Origin: Cruorifilaria tuberocauda
Taxonomy: Eukaryota; Nematoda; Chromadorea; Rhabditida; Onchocercidae
Assembly (NCBI GenBank): GCA_013365365.1
Contig: JABVXU010000306.1
Location: 1 to 64,000, forward strand
Length of the DNA stretch: 64,000 bases
Reading direction: 5' to 3'
The translations under genes and the position numbers were made by a program. The first letter of the stretch is position 1, and every line of letters begins with the position of its first letter. This document shows positions 39,487 to 53,377 of this stretch, piece after piece. Under the pieces are notes generated by a model. The model was not told the origin of the DNA. It saw only the letters and a program-made list of their open reading frames with translations, and made no database searches.

Positions 39487-42400
39487 TTTGCATTTGATGT
39501 TCGTCTAAAGATTACATCTTAGAGCGAATTGATTTTTATTATCAGAAAATTATCAGGACGTTGAAAATGATGTTCGCAATTAAATTAATTTTGTTATCAG
39601 CAACAGATTACAATTCTGATTAAAATAATTCTGTTATCAATAATAAATTACAAATACCTGATTGATTATTTCGGAAGAATTTACCGGTGTTCTCAAGTAA
39701 GAGTAAAATCTTAAAGTAGGGGTAAAATTGTTGATTAGAATTGGTAAAATAAATCAAATGATCTTTTAATTGAAGTACCAAGTTCTTTCTAGCAAAATAT
39801 CTTCCAGCTAATACGTTGATGATAAATTTAGTGATAATGAAGATATTTTTCCTATCATTCTATTATTTCTTTCATAATCAGAAAAGTTTTTGTTTTATTT
39901 TTTTTTCGTATCAGAGCAACTTGTCAAAATAATGTAATTATGAAGCAATTTGTTTTAATTAATTAGCAGAAATTAAAGTTTACCTGTGAGTTTAAAAAGT
40001 TTAAAAATAGAATTACAGTGTAAAAAATATAAAAAATTTTTCGAATTTTTTTCAATTTTAAACTTCGAAAATGGAAAAATTTTTTGGTAAATAAAAAATT
40101 TCGTAATGAAAAAGTTAAATTTTTCATCCAAATTAGGGTTAAAGTTCAAGGTTAGAGCTTTTTTTTTTCACTGAATAATACTCATGATTTGCACTTTTCT
40201 TTACGATCGTTATCACTTCTTATCTGTCAAACATTCCAAAGTACTTTTATATTACTTTTTTTTTCCCTTAAATCTTATCATCAAAATAAGAAATGAGAGA
40301 AATTTCATTTTAAAAGAAAAGATTTTTAACTGATATTAAAATCATTCGCAATTTTTCATTCAAAAAAAAAATTTCATTTCAAATTTATTATTTTCCTTAC
40401 TGCTAATAGTTTTAATTTCAATAAAAAATGATAAGCAAAATCAATCAATCAGTAAATTGAATTGAAGAAACAAAAGAAAAAAGATTACAGTGAAGTAAAT
40501 GAATGAGAATATTTATTGCAAATTAATTTCAACATATAAGCTAAATTTAATTGAAAATTTTTACTGAAATTAATTGAAAATTTTTAATTTAATTAAAAAA
40601 TTTAATTTCTCAATTTCAGGAAATTTTTAGCATCGCTCTTTCTCAACTGCAGGATGAATAAAGAGTAAGCTTAATCATGAATTTTACTATTCTAGAAGCT
40701 TCTTTTCAACTACCGAATGAATTAAGATTAATTTTGATGAATTTTCACTATTCTAGAATAATGCTTGAATTGGGAAATTCAATTTATCAAATGTTTATAG
40801 CTCCTGAATTTAAGCTAAATGAAGAAGGTTCAATCAATCTCATCGATACTACTATATTCAATTATATCAATTTCATATGTTCAATTTTACTATATTCAGT
40901 TTAAATATCATTATCGATTGATTCCAAAGATTTTCATAAAAATAATTTAAGAAGAAAATAATCAAATTGCAAAAAAATCAAGTAATTATATCATCAAAAG
41001 AAAAAATAATAATGGTATTTCAAGCAATTGAAAAGAATGATTTCGAGTACTTAAGTTAAAATAATTATAATACAATGATTACCTAATTATTTCATTACTA
41101 ATTTCAGATTTAATAGGCATAAAACTAAGAAGTGAAAATAATTTTTTCTTCAAATGGTTAGTGGAATTGTATTTTTGAGCTAAAAACAGGTAATACGTAG
41201 AATTTTGACGTTACATTTCCAGTTCCGTTCAACAACCAACTCTTCCAAACTTTTCTCATTCCACAATAATCGCTTTTTTTTCCTTCTGGAAAATTCTTCC
41301 TAATGAAAGGCAAAGGTTAACAGTTCTTTTTTTTTTTTCATTTAAAATTTTATGGATGCAAGAGAAATAAAAAACATTTCATCTTACCTTACTTTTATTT
41401 CTCTATGAAAACATTTTATCTTACTTTACTCTTCCTTTTCTATGAAAATATTTTACTTTACTTTACTTTACTTTTACTTACTTATGTTTGATTAAGTTTA
41501 CTAACTTTTAGTTTTTTTTTTCCTTCTTACTTTTTGGAAAGAATTTTTTTTCAACTAACTCTCATTTTTGTTTTTCTAACTGAATAACTTAGGAATTTTC
41601 AAAATAACTGCTAATTTATTATATTTATGGAGAAAAGTTAAGGGAAATGAATATTTATCGTTTTGTTTACAATTTATTGAATATACCTTTTTTATAAATA
41701 AATTTTGTACTTTTTTCTTTGGTTTTCTTTTTTTAAAAAAAAGTTTTACAACTAATTTTTGTTCTTTTCTCTTTAATTAATTAATTGATAAATAATCTCC
41801 AATCTTGTTAATCGTTAGTTGGAGTACCATAAAATTTTTTAATATTATTTTTTGATTTGCTATGTTTTTTGAGAGAAATCAAAGAAATAATATATCCAGT
41901 TACTCTTTACTTATTTGTAGTTAAGTTCGAAAAGTTACTTGATTATGGTATTTGATAAATTGAAACGCTGATTAATATTTTAGTCAATTTATAAGCTATA
42001 AGCTACAAGCTTATTGATGACTAACTTTAAGATGATATAATAAGTATAACTTTTAGAGAAATTCACTTTTTTCAACTTTCATTCCCATCTTTGAGCTGAA
42101 TAAGTTAAACTTATTCAGTTGTTAACTATACGGATTTTTTTTATGTAAAAAGGTTTCATGAACTGTTCAAACAATTTTTAATAAAAAAAAAGATGTAAGC
42201 TACTTACTTATTATAAGCTACTGGATGATAAATATTAGTAATTGGCATAAGAGGAAAATTAAGTCGCAGAAAATTCTAATTATCAACAAATAATTGAGAT
42301 AAGAAGTAGTGAAAAATTGAAATGATACAACAAATAAAAATAATTCAATAATTAAATATATGAATAATAAAATAACTAATTAGTAAAGTGATTAAATAGA

Positions 42401-45400
42401 AGATGTAATTACGATTAATCACGATAATTTCTAATAATAATAAATTAATAGTGATTGTAAATTAATAACGATTATTTATAAGAAAGCAAAGAATATTTAA
42501 AGAGTAAAAAGAAAGTTGAAAGAGTAAAAAGAAATTAATTAATTACAATTCTCGTCATTATGTTGCTTTTTGAACAATTTCATTCTTCTCTTCTCACTAC
42601 AACAATTTGCAGATAACAGATAAAAAGTAAAGTAAAGTAAAATAAAGTAAGAAAGATAAAACATTTCGTAAGCGGAGAAAAAGCAGTAGATTGTAAGGTG
42701 GAAAATATTTAAACATTTTTTCATTTACCAGCAAAATCGTTTTTTTGAAGTAGAGTTTATTAAGACAAATTACAATTAAGTTTAAGTATGATAAAACTTG
42801 TAGTATTGCTAGACAAAAGTGAAAGTGAAACCTGTTATTCGTAGCTAAAATGAATTCAGTGCTGAATTACTGAAACGAAACAATTTCCAATTCTTTCTAA
42901 ATCAAATATAAATAGTAGTAAGAAAAATTTGGTGTGAAAAAAAAAGCAAATGCTATCGCTGCAATATTTTTAATAATTAAAGAATTTAAAAATTTCAATT
43001 TTAATTAATTTAAATCTAATTATTAGATATGAATAGTTCATTTATAGATAATTGACGAGAAGTTTGTTAAAATTTTTTTTTATCAAATAATTTAATTTTA
43101 ATTTTTTATTTTTCCACATGGAAATAATTTATTCATTTATAGAAATCTAATTTAAATTATCGTAAATTGAAAGTTTGAAAAATGAAATTATGAAAATGAC
43201 CTAATCGATTTCTTACTCGTTTGATTACAAAGAATTATTTGCTATTTTTTGATTTCTTATTAATTGCAATTAATTTTTTTCAACATTGATATTTTTAATA
43301 GTAAATTTCTGTTGATTACTTGAAAAATAATAAATGTAGATTAAGATTAATTATATTAGAAGAAGGAATGTAAACTCAGGTTTTCCTGTTTGCTAATTCA
43401 GGTTAACTCTTCACCTGATTTATCGCTTAATCGATTATAACTAATCTTACTCGTTATCACAATTACTTGTAACACATATATGTTCTAAAATTTTTCCTTT
43501 CTACTAATAATACCAATAGTGAATGGCAAATTATCTTATCGAGTAAATAATTGATTCTAATGATAATACTAAAAGATATTATTACAAATACTAACTTACA
43601 GGTATACAATTTACCTTTTGTATATAATTCATTTTCAATTTTATACAAAATGATTTTTATTAGCTTTGAACAATTAAATGTTAACAAATCTTACTTTTTA
43701 AAAAAAACTTTTTTACTCAGAAAGAAAGCTAAAAAGCTAAAGTAAAATTAATCATTAATCATTCAGTTGTAATTATCAAATCTGATTAATAATATATTTA
43801 ATTTATAGTTTTATTAAATTACAATTAAAAGTGAATTTTCTTTCATTACAATTTAAGTAATATAAATTTTGGGAAAATCATGTCAAAAAATGAATTAGAC
43901 ATGAGAAAAGAAAAAAGACTGAACAACTTTGAGAGTGCAACCGATCGTTTTTCTTATCAGTATCAGACTTCACACTAACAACAACAAGAAATACCATTTC
44001 TTTAATTGTAATTTCATTTCTTCTTCCTATCAAATCAAAAATGTGTTCATTCGATCCATCACTTCAATGATTTACAAATTTGAAACCATTTCCTCTTCCT
44101 CTTTTAAGATGCAACGGAAAAAAAAAGTGAAGGAGAAATTGGGGTGTATATTCGACCTATATGCTTTGCTAGAAAGATGACTAATTTAAGGGATGAGAAA
44201 AAAAATTTAGGTCAAAAGAACTTTACAGATTTTTATAAAATTTAGTGAAATAAAAAAAAGAAATCTCAATTAGTCTATAGTTTAGAGAGAAAATCAGAAT
44301 TACTACGTTACAAATAGAAAAAATAAACGGTCTATTTTAATTGAGATTAAAATCTACAATTTTGTATTTCGAAAATTTTAATTACAGTTTCAATTATCAT
44401 GTTAATATTTCCATGCAAAAAAAAAATCTAGGATCCATTCTAGGCATTAAGACTTTCCCCAAATTATGGAGTGATCATTTAATCTTTTGTAAAATTCGTT
44501 AATTAAAAATCTTGATGCCTCTTCATATTTTAGATTGTGTAATTAAAACTGATTTAATTACAGCTTTCCTGAAACCAAAAGTGTTTATCGAGGCTAGTAG
44601 TACTAATCTTCACACCAATAGTCCAGAAGGACTTTAAATATTCTAAAATAATTAAAAAGAAACCAAAGGTCCATTTTTTCGTTCTTACATTCTTAAATAT
44701 TTGAAAGTTACACAATTAACAATCTCCACGATTATTTTATTTATGAATATAAAAACGAAGTGCAAATTTAAAACATTTTAAACAACAATTCATGAAATCT
44801 TCTTACTTACATTGTGATCAACAGATTGGTAACTTATACATTTTTTTAAGTAACAATGTCAATATTTCATTTACATAAGTTAAAAAAAATTGTGAATAAA
44901 ACAATTGCCTTCCTAAGAGATATCAAAAAGTCTTATAGAGAGGTAAGAAATTAAAAAATATATGAGAACACTAATTATCCCCACTTTATATTAATCAAAT
45001 AATGAGTAATTTTACTTCAGCCAATGCAATATTTAAATATTACTGGAACAGAACCTCGAATTGATCAGAACTATGTAAGTTTTCCACCCAAGTCAGTTCT
45101 TTTGTATTCTCAATTCCTCCTCCTACCACACAAAACTTTCTTCTGTGTCAATCGATAGACATTTTCTTGTTCTCATTATTTAATGATAGGAAACATACAC
45201 ATAAATTAAATATAATTTATAGCAAATTAGGATTTAAAGTGAACTCAGCGGAAAAAATACTATTTAAAGGCACTTAAGTTTTTTCTGCTTATGATAGAAT
45301 TTAAAAAAACAAAATAAAGTGAGTAAAAAAGCATATCAAATTAAATTTGACTTATTTGTAGAAAGTATGATAATAGTATCATTAGCATTCTTTACGGAAC

Positions 45401-45505
45401 ATGATGGAACAATAAATTACGAGATCTCAAAAAACGCAAAAAAGACGACACCTGACGTAAGAGAATGAATATAATTTTCTGCAAAGAACCTGCTAAGTGA
45501 GATGC
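39487..45505. other. 6-kb AT-rich region without a supported gene
   Basis: Upstream of the tyrosinase start and downstream of the PP6 stop. Open frames of 60-83 codons (e.g. 40677-40904 +, 43929-44180 +) have AT-driven composition and no recognisable domain. Runs such as repeated TTTACTTTACTTTACT (about 41445-41475) and AGTAAAGTAAAGTAAA (42625-42645) are simple sequence. Tyrosinase promoter elements must lie near 39490-39700, but none was recognised. Confidence 0.5.
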
Positions 45506-47810
45506 TCATAAAAAGTACGGCGCGATAACACGATCCGGTTTTTCACGTTCATTATCACTGGCTTCATCAAAATATTTTACTTGACGTTCATTCGCGTTTA
45601 TCTGGAGAATTGCTGCCTCATTCCCACAACGATAACAATAATTTGGCGCTAAAAACAGAAATTTCTATTACGTAATCACAAGATTAAATGCAAGAATTAG
45701 AAAGCGACGTCTAGCTTTTCAATATTTAAAAAAAATTGAACATAGTTATTGGTAATATGCTAAATACAACTGCAGAAGACATGGTAACTGAATTTGATTA
45801 CATTTGCCATTTTTTTATTTCTTTATTCCAATTTTCCTGCATTTTGCCATTTTTCTGCATATTTGGAAATAATTATGAGGAATTCCTATACACCACGATA
45901 ATGAACATAGAAACAAAATGTGAACTTTTTGTCTAAAGTTATCAAATCACCAAATACGATAGCAAGTACCGGAAGAAAAAATAAGAGGAAAAAATCAAGA
46001 TATTACCAGACCACACGGTGCAGAGAATATCGTCCCAAATATATTTGAAACCTTCCAGCACCAACTGATGAGATCGGCATATCAATGTTAGATCATTGGT
46101 ATGCATAAAACGTTTGGTTACTTCCTGACCGAAAAGCTACAAATAATCGCATTATAAAACAATCAAGAAACCAGTTCATCAAATCTTATAAAAATTCAAA
46201 CCTCAATAAAAAAGATTAAATTTAATAAGTATCATGAAAAATAATAAAATAACTAACCCATCCGGCACCTCTTGGACTTAGTTCCCATCCCTCTTCCGTT
46301 GGTTCCGGATCAGACCATACCAAATCACACAGCGCACCTTTGCTTGGAATTTCAACAGCTCTGAAACAAGCAGTACATAACACAGAGTTCACAACAATTT
46401 TGATCATTTTCATTTTTTAAATCAAGATACTAATTCACGATCACAACCCACATAATTTATTTAGAGAGAAAATGAATGAAGTACAGAGCAAATAAAATAT
46501 ATCAAATACCTATCCAAAGTAAACATCTTTTCAAGAGTTTTGATCTCCGGTGATAAGCCACCATGAACACATAAAATATGCTCATCAATTAGGGCGCCAA
46601 CAGGCAACACATCAAATACCTAAAAATTCTGATGATTATAAAATTGTTTTATAGTGTCTACGTCTACCACTTATTCCATCCACTGAATTTCGATTTTAGT
46701 AATTCTAACCTTACAGCAGCACCGCCAAACCATGGCATGACCATATTTCTGTATACATTCATCATAAAATCCATAAACAGCCGAAATACGCCGAGATTCA
46801 TGGTTTCCCCGCAAAAGTGTTATTGATTCAGGATATCTCAACATTAACGAGAACAAAAATGTCAAAGTTTCCAAGCTATAGTATCCTCTGAAAAATTACC
46901 CGAATTTGCAAACAATAGTAGGCAAAACAGCAAGCATAAGTCCAAACTTCAAAAAATTATATTTTAAGTTAGCAAAAAAGAAAACCAACCTATCAACATA
47001 ATCGCCCATAAAAACATATCTTGTGGATGGTACACGACCACCCGTTTCAAACAATTTCAACAAGTCATAAAATTGTCCATGTATATCACCACAAACAGTC
47101 ACTGGTGAAGTTATTTCAACGACATTGGGTTCATGCGATAAACGAGTAACCAACCTGAATACAGAATTAACATTTATAATATCCAGCAAGAAATTAATCG
47201 ATAACTGAATTTAAGACATCTATTAAGTATAAATCAATATGACATAACTAAAAACAAGAGCTACTTAGATCAACAGAAATTAAGATTTTTGATGGTCTGT
47301 TATTTTCAGTAAGAACTCAAGTCGTGTTTTCTCAGACTAAAACTTGCTAAACTTAGTTCCAAAAATAATGAAGAAATTTACATATCACACAACAAAATCA
47401 TCTCATCTTCTGGTAAATATTGACACTTTGAACTTTCTTCCACCCATCTGTCAGCATCAATGGTTAACCCTCGATATTGTAATTGACATTTCGCTCCGTT
47501 ACTGTCACCAGCTCCCTGTTGTTCCTCTCCTGCTTTGGTCATAATCTGAAGAAAAATTTTATTTAATATTCTTAAGATCAGGGAAAATAGTTTATGAAAT
47601 ATGTTTTGCATGTTGAAATTCGCACATCAGTTCATTCATTGATTGTACAATTCTACTGAAAGGCTTCGAACTTGACCTTTTAATAAAAAAAATTATCGGT
47701 TTGGAAAAAAATCTGCGGAACTCACAAACCTTATGGCGTTCACCTCTCCATGCTTTCCGAAATTTACTAGTGCGTGAAAACCTATCCTTGTTTTTCTTGG
47801 ATGGATTCAT
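45506..47810 (-). CDS. pph-6: Serine/threonine protein phosphatase 6 catalytic subunit (PP6 type)
   Basis: PPP-family metallophosphatase. Exons: 47730-47810, 47382-47545, 46990-47154, 46710-46887, 46510-46619, 46258-46360, 46007-46136, 45506-45648; 357 aa, all phases consistent. Metal and catalytic motifs are intact: [47 protein letters not shown], and the C-terminal PYFL whose leucine is carboxymethylated in the family. Closer to PP6 than PP4 or PP2[10 protein letters not shown] near the start matches the PP6 CKYLPEND region, and [13 protein letters not shown] and GAGWLFG are PP6-like. In C. elegans PPH-6 acts with SAPS-1 on spindle positioning and spindle-force regulation. Odd point: about 50 residues precede the conserved core, including a basic first exon ([16 protein letters not shown]). 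The internal ATG at 47542, right after an acceptor, is the alternative start; it would remove the first 28 residues. Confidence 0.93.
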
Positions 47811-48671
47811 TTTCCGGCACAAAACTACTTACAAGCTACGGGAAAGCACCAGTAAACTAGAAACTGATAAATCAATCGAACTATTCTATGAATTTCACTA
47901 ATCGTACAACACAACTGCTTAACCTTTCTTATCCCCCTCATTACGATAGCGTCAACCCATCTTTTGATACAATCCCAACACTCCACCTATAATTCTGCCT
48001 GAACACTAGTGTAGATCATAGCTCGTAAAAACAAATCGTTATATGCCTGACAGAAAATTTCCAGAATTTACCACATATAATAACTTTCTGCACCTCCCCT
48101 TCAAGAATGTAATGCTAAAATTAAAATTTAAATATGACCTATTGTGAACAACTTAGACAAGAACGCATGAAATCTTATTCAGAAACAATGAATGTATAAG
48201 ATGAAAAAGACTTTTCAGGATCCTTTCAAAAGGCGAAATTCCTTAATTTGAAGAATTCAAAAGACCTGTCATTTCAATAAACCACCGAAGCATATTTAAC
48301 TGTATTTTAAAAATCATGTATTAAAACAAATACTGCAAGTATATTGCTTAATTCCCACGCCGTAGCAGCCAAATTAATAACGTTTGGTAAAACAAATCAC
48401 TTACTACTTTTGTATACTCAAAAAAGTAAATTATTAAAGTGATTCAACAGAAAAGGAGTAATACTACTAAAATGAAATATTTTATGCCAGCATATAGGCA
48501 AAACACAAAATTTATGGATATAATATTATAACAAAATGCACCAATTCTTTATTCACTGGATGTTCGCAGAAAGAGGAGCACTTGTTTCTTCTATCGTATA
48601 TTTTTAATAAAGCTCAATGCTTTAACAAATATAAAGACAATAATAACAGCTGAAACAATTATAAAAAGCAA
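47811..48671. other. Intergenic between PP6 and GrpE genes
   Basis: Both neighbours are on the minus strand, 861 bp apart. TTTATT at 48548-48553 (AATAAA on minus) lies about 120 nt after the GrpE stop and is a likely polyadenylation signal. Nothing else recognised. Confidence 0.4.
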
Positions 48672-50639
48672 TCACTGTACAACGCCAACTTTTGCTGCAC
48701 GAATAGGCCGATTCTGCAAAGCATAACCTGTTTTTACTACTTGTGCCACGCATCCAGATTCGAATTTTGCCTGAAATAAACAAGGCATCAAAGTTTTCAA
48801 ATTATCGATTATGATTTAAAATAGCTTTTAGTGATAGAAGTCAAATATTCTTTTTCTTAGCAAATGACCTTCAAAGGATAAAGGTGATATGAAATATCAG
48901 GAATCGTTTAAAATTTTTTGAAGAGAAAACTTAAATTCAAACTAAGAAATCTGAAAGTGGAATCAATCATCAAAAGCCACAATGATTAACAACAGAGAAA
49001 AAAAGTTCCCCGAAAAATTATAAAGTAAACTTTCGTCGAAGTAAAAAAATGACTCACTTTATCTTTCGGTATTTGAAAAACAGCTTCATGTAATGTTGGA
49101 TCGAATTTTTCACCTTCTGGAGAAATTTGTTTTAATCCGTGCTTAACGAATGTTTTCTGCAATACTGTTCTCGTCATCTCTAATCCTTCGAATAAATTTT
49201 TTAAAGAAATATTATTATCCAATTCTTCTTTCTTCACCGTACCCACCGCAAAATCAAGAATATCTGCTACCTGAAAAAAATTATGATTTTATAGACTATC
49301 AGAAAAACTTTCCCGTTGGAATAATCAAAGAAATGAACAAAGAAGAAACAAACTTCAAGTAAATCTTTGCAGAATCCTTGGATAGCAAATACTTTCGCTT
49401 CTTCTGTCTGTTTATGTCCACGACGTCGAACATTTTCGACTTCAGCCAAAGCTCGAGTGTATTTATCCTCAAGATTTTATTATATTATATTTCAGTAAAA
49501 CTCTTGTACATCTTTAAATTTTTAAAAAAAAATTTCGCTTCATCTTCAACAGAAGCATATATGAACCAATTGAAACAAAACAGGACAACAACATATGAAA
49601 CTGCGAAATGAAAAAAAAAACACTGTTGAATGAACGATCTGAGAGTTGCAATCTGATGTCAAAAACATGATAAGTTAGGCATTTAACGATGATTCCGATA
49701 GCAAACTATAAAATTGGCAATCGGCATATTGAAATAATTCTGCTCAATCCACGATAACTTTGGCAACCAATTAAGTCCTTCTGCAGTGAATTAGGGAATC
49801 AAAGATATTATCAACAAATAATCTTAGAAATTTACCTTGAAACTAGCTACTTCCTCCAGCAATATATCATATTCAGCAGCGAGAGCATCAAATGCAGGTC
49901 GGGGTATCACAAACTCCTCTTCAGTCTCCGAGGTATCAATCGATTCCTTTACTTTTGTGAGAAATTCAGCACCTAAATTCCAGTTCCAGCATCTATTGTA
50001 ATTTTTAATTTGAAATATTATTGTTCGAAATTTGAAATCCCCTTGACAGTAGTTCAAGCAAGTGAGGAATACATCAATTATTCAGATTTGTTTTCTTCTA
50101 GAAGGATGAGAATATAAACTTCCCTTTAAATAAATAACAGATTATATTTATTGTATAAATCGTGAATTCAATGCGGTCATTGTTTCATCATGCACTAACC
50201 TGCACCGTTTCAAAACTCCAACAACATTAACTACTAATTAAAGTGTATGATAAATTTGAAGCTGAAATAAAAATAAAGAATACTTGTTAATCTTTTATTT
50301 TTATCTTTTAGAGAGAAAGTCAATGTTTCGTCCGCTCCTTCCTTTTGCACAGCTGCGCTAAATGAAAAACGTGTTGTTGAAGTTAAGAAATTATTCCTAA
50401 GCAATAACCTGAAATATTATTTCATTATTTTTATGGTGTTTCTTGGGTGTTCCTTAATAGACGTACAAACAAAAAAGTTCTTCAAAAACAAAAAAAAAGT
50501 AAATTTTTCGTTAGAATATTGCAAAATATATAAATTAAAGATACAACCTTTTATCGGACTGTGCAACTTTTCGTGCTTCTACTTTAAGTACACGTATAGC
50601 ATTGAGTAACACAGGAAACGCACGTCTGATCATAACCAT
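48672..50639 (-). CDS. GRPEL1: Mitochondrial GrpE nucleotide-exchange factor (Mge1/GRPEL)
   Basis: Co-chaperone that releases ADP from mitochondrial Hsp70 during matrix protein import and folding. Exons: 50548-50639, 50284-50408, 49836-49972, 49354-49467, 49058-49270, 48672-48770; 259 aa. The first 60 residues are basic and lack acids at the very start (MVMIRRAFPVLLNAIRV, then TSTTRFSFSAAVQ), as expected for a mitochondrial presequence. A long helical segment (FDALAAEYDILLEEVASFKD) leads into the family core: YTRALAEVENVRRR, EEAKVFAIQGFCKDLLEVAD, LFEGLEMTRTVLQKTFVKHG, GEKFDPTLHEAVFQIP, and the beta-domain end GYALQNRPIRAAKVGV. The acceptor before DKYTRALAE is CTTGAG, with no pyrimidine tract, but phase and homology require it. 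Divergent from MRPL16, another mitochondrial gene, across 0.9 kb. Confidence 0.95.
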
Positions 50640-51555
50640 TTCAAGCTACGCGAATTTTCTGTTTATATAAAAATTGCAATTATTATCGGCTGCAGTTGTG
50701 GATTAACCAAAGCGAAGGTGCTAAGCAAACTGTATGGAATTCCCAAGAGTACCATCCTGCCACCCCCGCACTTCAAATATCCCAGTAAGGCGACCCGAGG
50801 AAAACAGAATCACCGACCAACAGCCATTGACCATTCAGGCTGCATTAAACGATACGGTCTCGTAGTGATCCACACTTCCCTTGATCTTTTTCATTTTTTT
50901 CTTTCACCGCCCTGCTCTTCTCTCTCTCTTTCTCTCTCTCTATCTCTAAGTATCCAATCCGTATATTTCATTTGGTGCGTAATGTAACTTTTTGTCAATT
51001 AGGCGTCACTCAGTGCGTGGATCGTTTGCGCTTCACGTAATCGCTGTACTTTAAATTCACGTTTACATATACATACGTACTTAGAATCTATACTCCAACA
51101 GGTAAGATTGTGATATCATTCCTAAAAGTTCATGACTGATAACGATTGTTTTAATTTCCACTCTTCATTTTGTATTCCAATTTCTATCAATATTAAAATA
51201 AACAGTAAATTGAAATAATTTTTATAATTTGAATTTAAAATAAATCATAGAGGAGAAATAGTAAATTGATGATATTCGGCAACATTACTCACTATTCAAG
51301 GAATTTCACAAAAGAGATGAGAAATTCCTTCCGACAGTGTAATTTCAAGTTCATCGAAAATTGACAGTTATAGTTGTCAAAAATTACTTCTAGTCCTGTT
51401 ACAGTTATATAAGAGTATAGTATTGATCACACAATTAATTAAGCCATTAGAAACTTGTAGTAATCGATAGTGTATATATTTAGTGTAATATATGAGTGAT
51501 CATGCAAATTTCAGGTGCAATATTAGTGAGTGGGAATGTTGTGGTTCAGTTAAAA
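50640..51555. promoter_or_regulatory. Divergent upstream region, GrpE / MRPL16
   Basis: Shared 5' flank of two mitochondrial genes. Positions 50690-50900 are clearly less AT-rich than the surroundings and hold a plus-strand open frame (to 50987) containing KVLSKLYGIPKSTI. A (TC)n tract follows at 50917-50945. A 3' splice-like TTTCAG at 51509-51514 precedes the MRPL16 start. No TATA box recognised. Confidence 0.4.
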
Positions 51556-52984
51556 ATGTTACTTCAACAGGCTAAAAAATTAATCGGGCGAAATTCGATA
51601 CGTTTCGTATGTTACAACACAAAATGGTTGCCGGAACCGGAAACATTTGAAAGTAAATCTAATTAATTGAAGTGTAGTAAAGAAATTTTAAATTATTGCA
51701 TAGTTAGTGTGAATCTGGCTACAACAATCTCAGAAGACATTATTCTCGAAGCAGTGGACAATCGAAGTATCTATTATTTAACTGAGATGTTTGTTGATTG
51801 CAGATGTTGTTTTTCCACCAAACGGAGAGTACAAATTGCCAGAAATGCCCGAAGAGCCAACTTATGACCCTGCATTAAATGAACAAAAATTCAAGTCATC
51901 GAAGCAACTTGTTAGTATCCGTGGTGTCGAAGAAATACACACAGAATTGATTCACAAACAATTTGGTCTTGCTGCTATTGCTGGAGGCTTTATCAGTGCA
52001 TATGATTTCAATTTTATTCGTGTAAGATCGCCTAATTTTAATTATTTTTTAGTCAGTATTGATTTTGTCAATTAGTCTGCTTGTTTTTATAAAAGAAATT
52101 ATTATTGTTACCAGTTTAATATTTTTCTAATCTCTATTGTTATGGAAGATAGTATAATTGATTTAAGTTTTGAAATTTATATTTATTCAAATTCATATTT
52201 ATTATAGGAGCGTTTGAATAGAAATCTTTTAAAAAATCAATTCGCAATATGGAGAGTTCCAGCACCGTGGCTTCCACGTACAAAGAAGGCTATTGGAGCG
52301 AAACCTGGTAGTGGTAAGGGAAATATACACCATTATGTTACACCCGTTCGAGCAAAGAGAATTATTTTAGAAGTTGGTGGTCACATTATGGAATTGGAAG
52401 TATGTTTAAAATGAGTTTATATTTGCATTAAATAAGTATCGGAAAATTTTTTTCCCTCTTTACTAAAATCGATACCATTTTTTCTTTAAAGAAGTAATGT
52501 AAAAATTAAGCTGATAGTTAAAGGTAAGAGAACATGTATTGTTTTCATAGTTTGGTTTCCAGTCCTATCTTTGAATGGTTCGTTGCTTTATGAGGCATTG
52601 TTTTTTGGTTTATTGAGAGGAAATTTTCGATCACTGAGGAGTATGTGATAATAAAATGAGACTTAGTACTTAAATTTTATTGTTGATAACTGACGATTCA
52701 CATTTTTACTCAATAGCAATTATAACTCTTACCTAATCGGTTTCTTGTTGATTAATACTGTACTTTAGGCGAGGGCTTATCTGATGTATCTCTGCGAACG
52801 GTTTCGTTTTCCTGTGGAATTTATTAGCGAAAAAATATTGGAAGAGAGGAAACTTGAGGAGAAAAGGATTGAGGAAATAAATGTTAATAAATTTAATTGG
52901 GATTTTGTCTTGAAATATAACATGCAGGATTGCCGCAAATGGCTATCATATTACGATATCGCTTTTAAATGCAAATATACATAA
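51556..52984 (+). CDS. mrpl-16: Mitochondrial large-subunit ribosomal protein uL16m (MRPL16)
   Basis: Protein of the mitochondrial 50S-like subunit, placed in this family near the A-site tRNA. Exons 51556-51652, 51804-52021, 52208-52399 and 52769-52984; 240 aa, phase-consistent. The N-terminus (MLLQQAKKLIGRNSIRFV) is a plausible mitochondrial presequence. Core motifs of L16: QFGLAAIAGGFISAYDF, WRVPAPWLPRTKKAIGAKPG, GKGNIHHYVTPVRAKRIILE, GHIMELEARAYL and the C-terminal PVEFISEKILEER. An earlier ATG at 51535 runs into a stop after five codons, so the start at 51556 is used. First gene of a co-oriented group; AATAAA at 53169-53174 lies 185 nt after the stop. Confidence 0.94.
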
Positions 52985-53377
52985 CATTATTTTATATTTT
53001 AGTAATTTGGAGGAATCGAAATTCAGAATTGTTGAAATTTCAAAAATATATCATCGTTTCTTTTTGAAAAGAATATTTTAGTTTAGGTCAGATATAATCA
53101 TTTGTCAGCGATCATTCTTTCATTGGTTATCTTAGTATGTCTCATTGTTGCTTTAATGTATTTTGCGGAATAAAATATATCTTCAATATGAAAGCGAGAA
53201 AGTTCTTTTGTTTTATCATTGGAAACATACTTGATGTAGAAAAACTCTAACTGGCATTGAATATTAGGAAAGTGTATAGTTGGTATTGTTGCAGAAATTT
53301 TGCATTACTGTTTAAAAATCAAAATTTTATCGTTTTAAGAATTGATTGAACTTTTAATTTACAGTAATGGGTCTCAG

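Noticed and set aside
43929..44180. 83-codon open frame on plus, and 40677-40904
   Set aside because: Composition matches AT-rich intergenic DNA; no splice sites, motifs or neighbours that support a gene.
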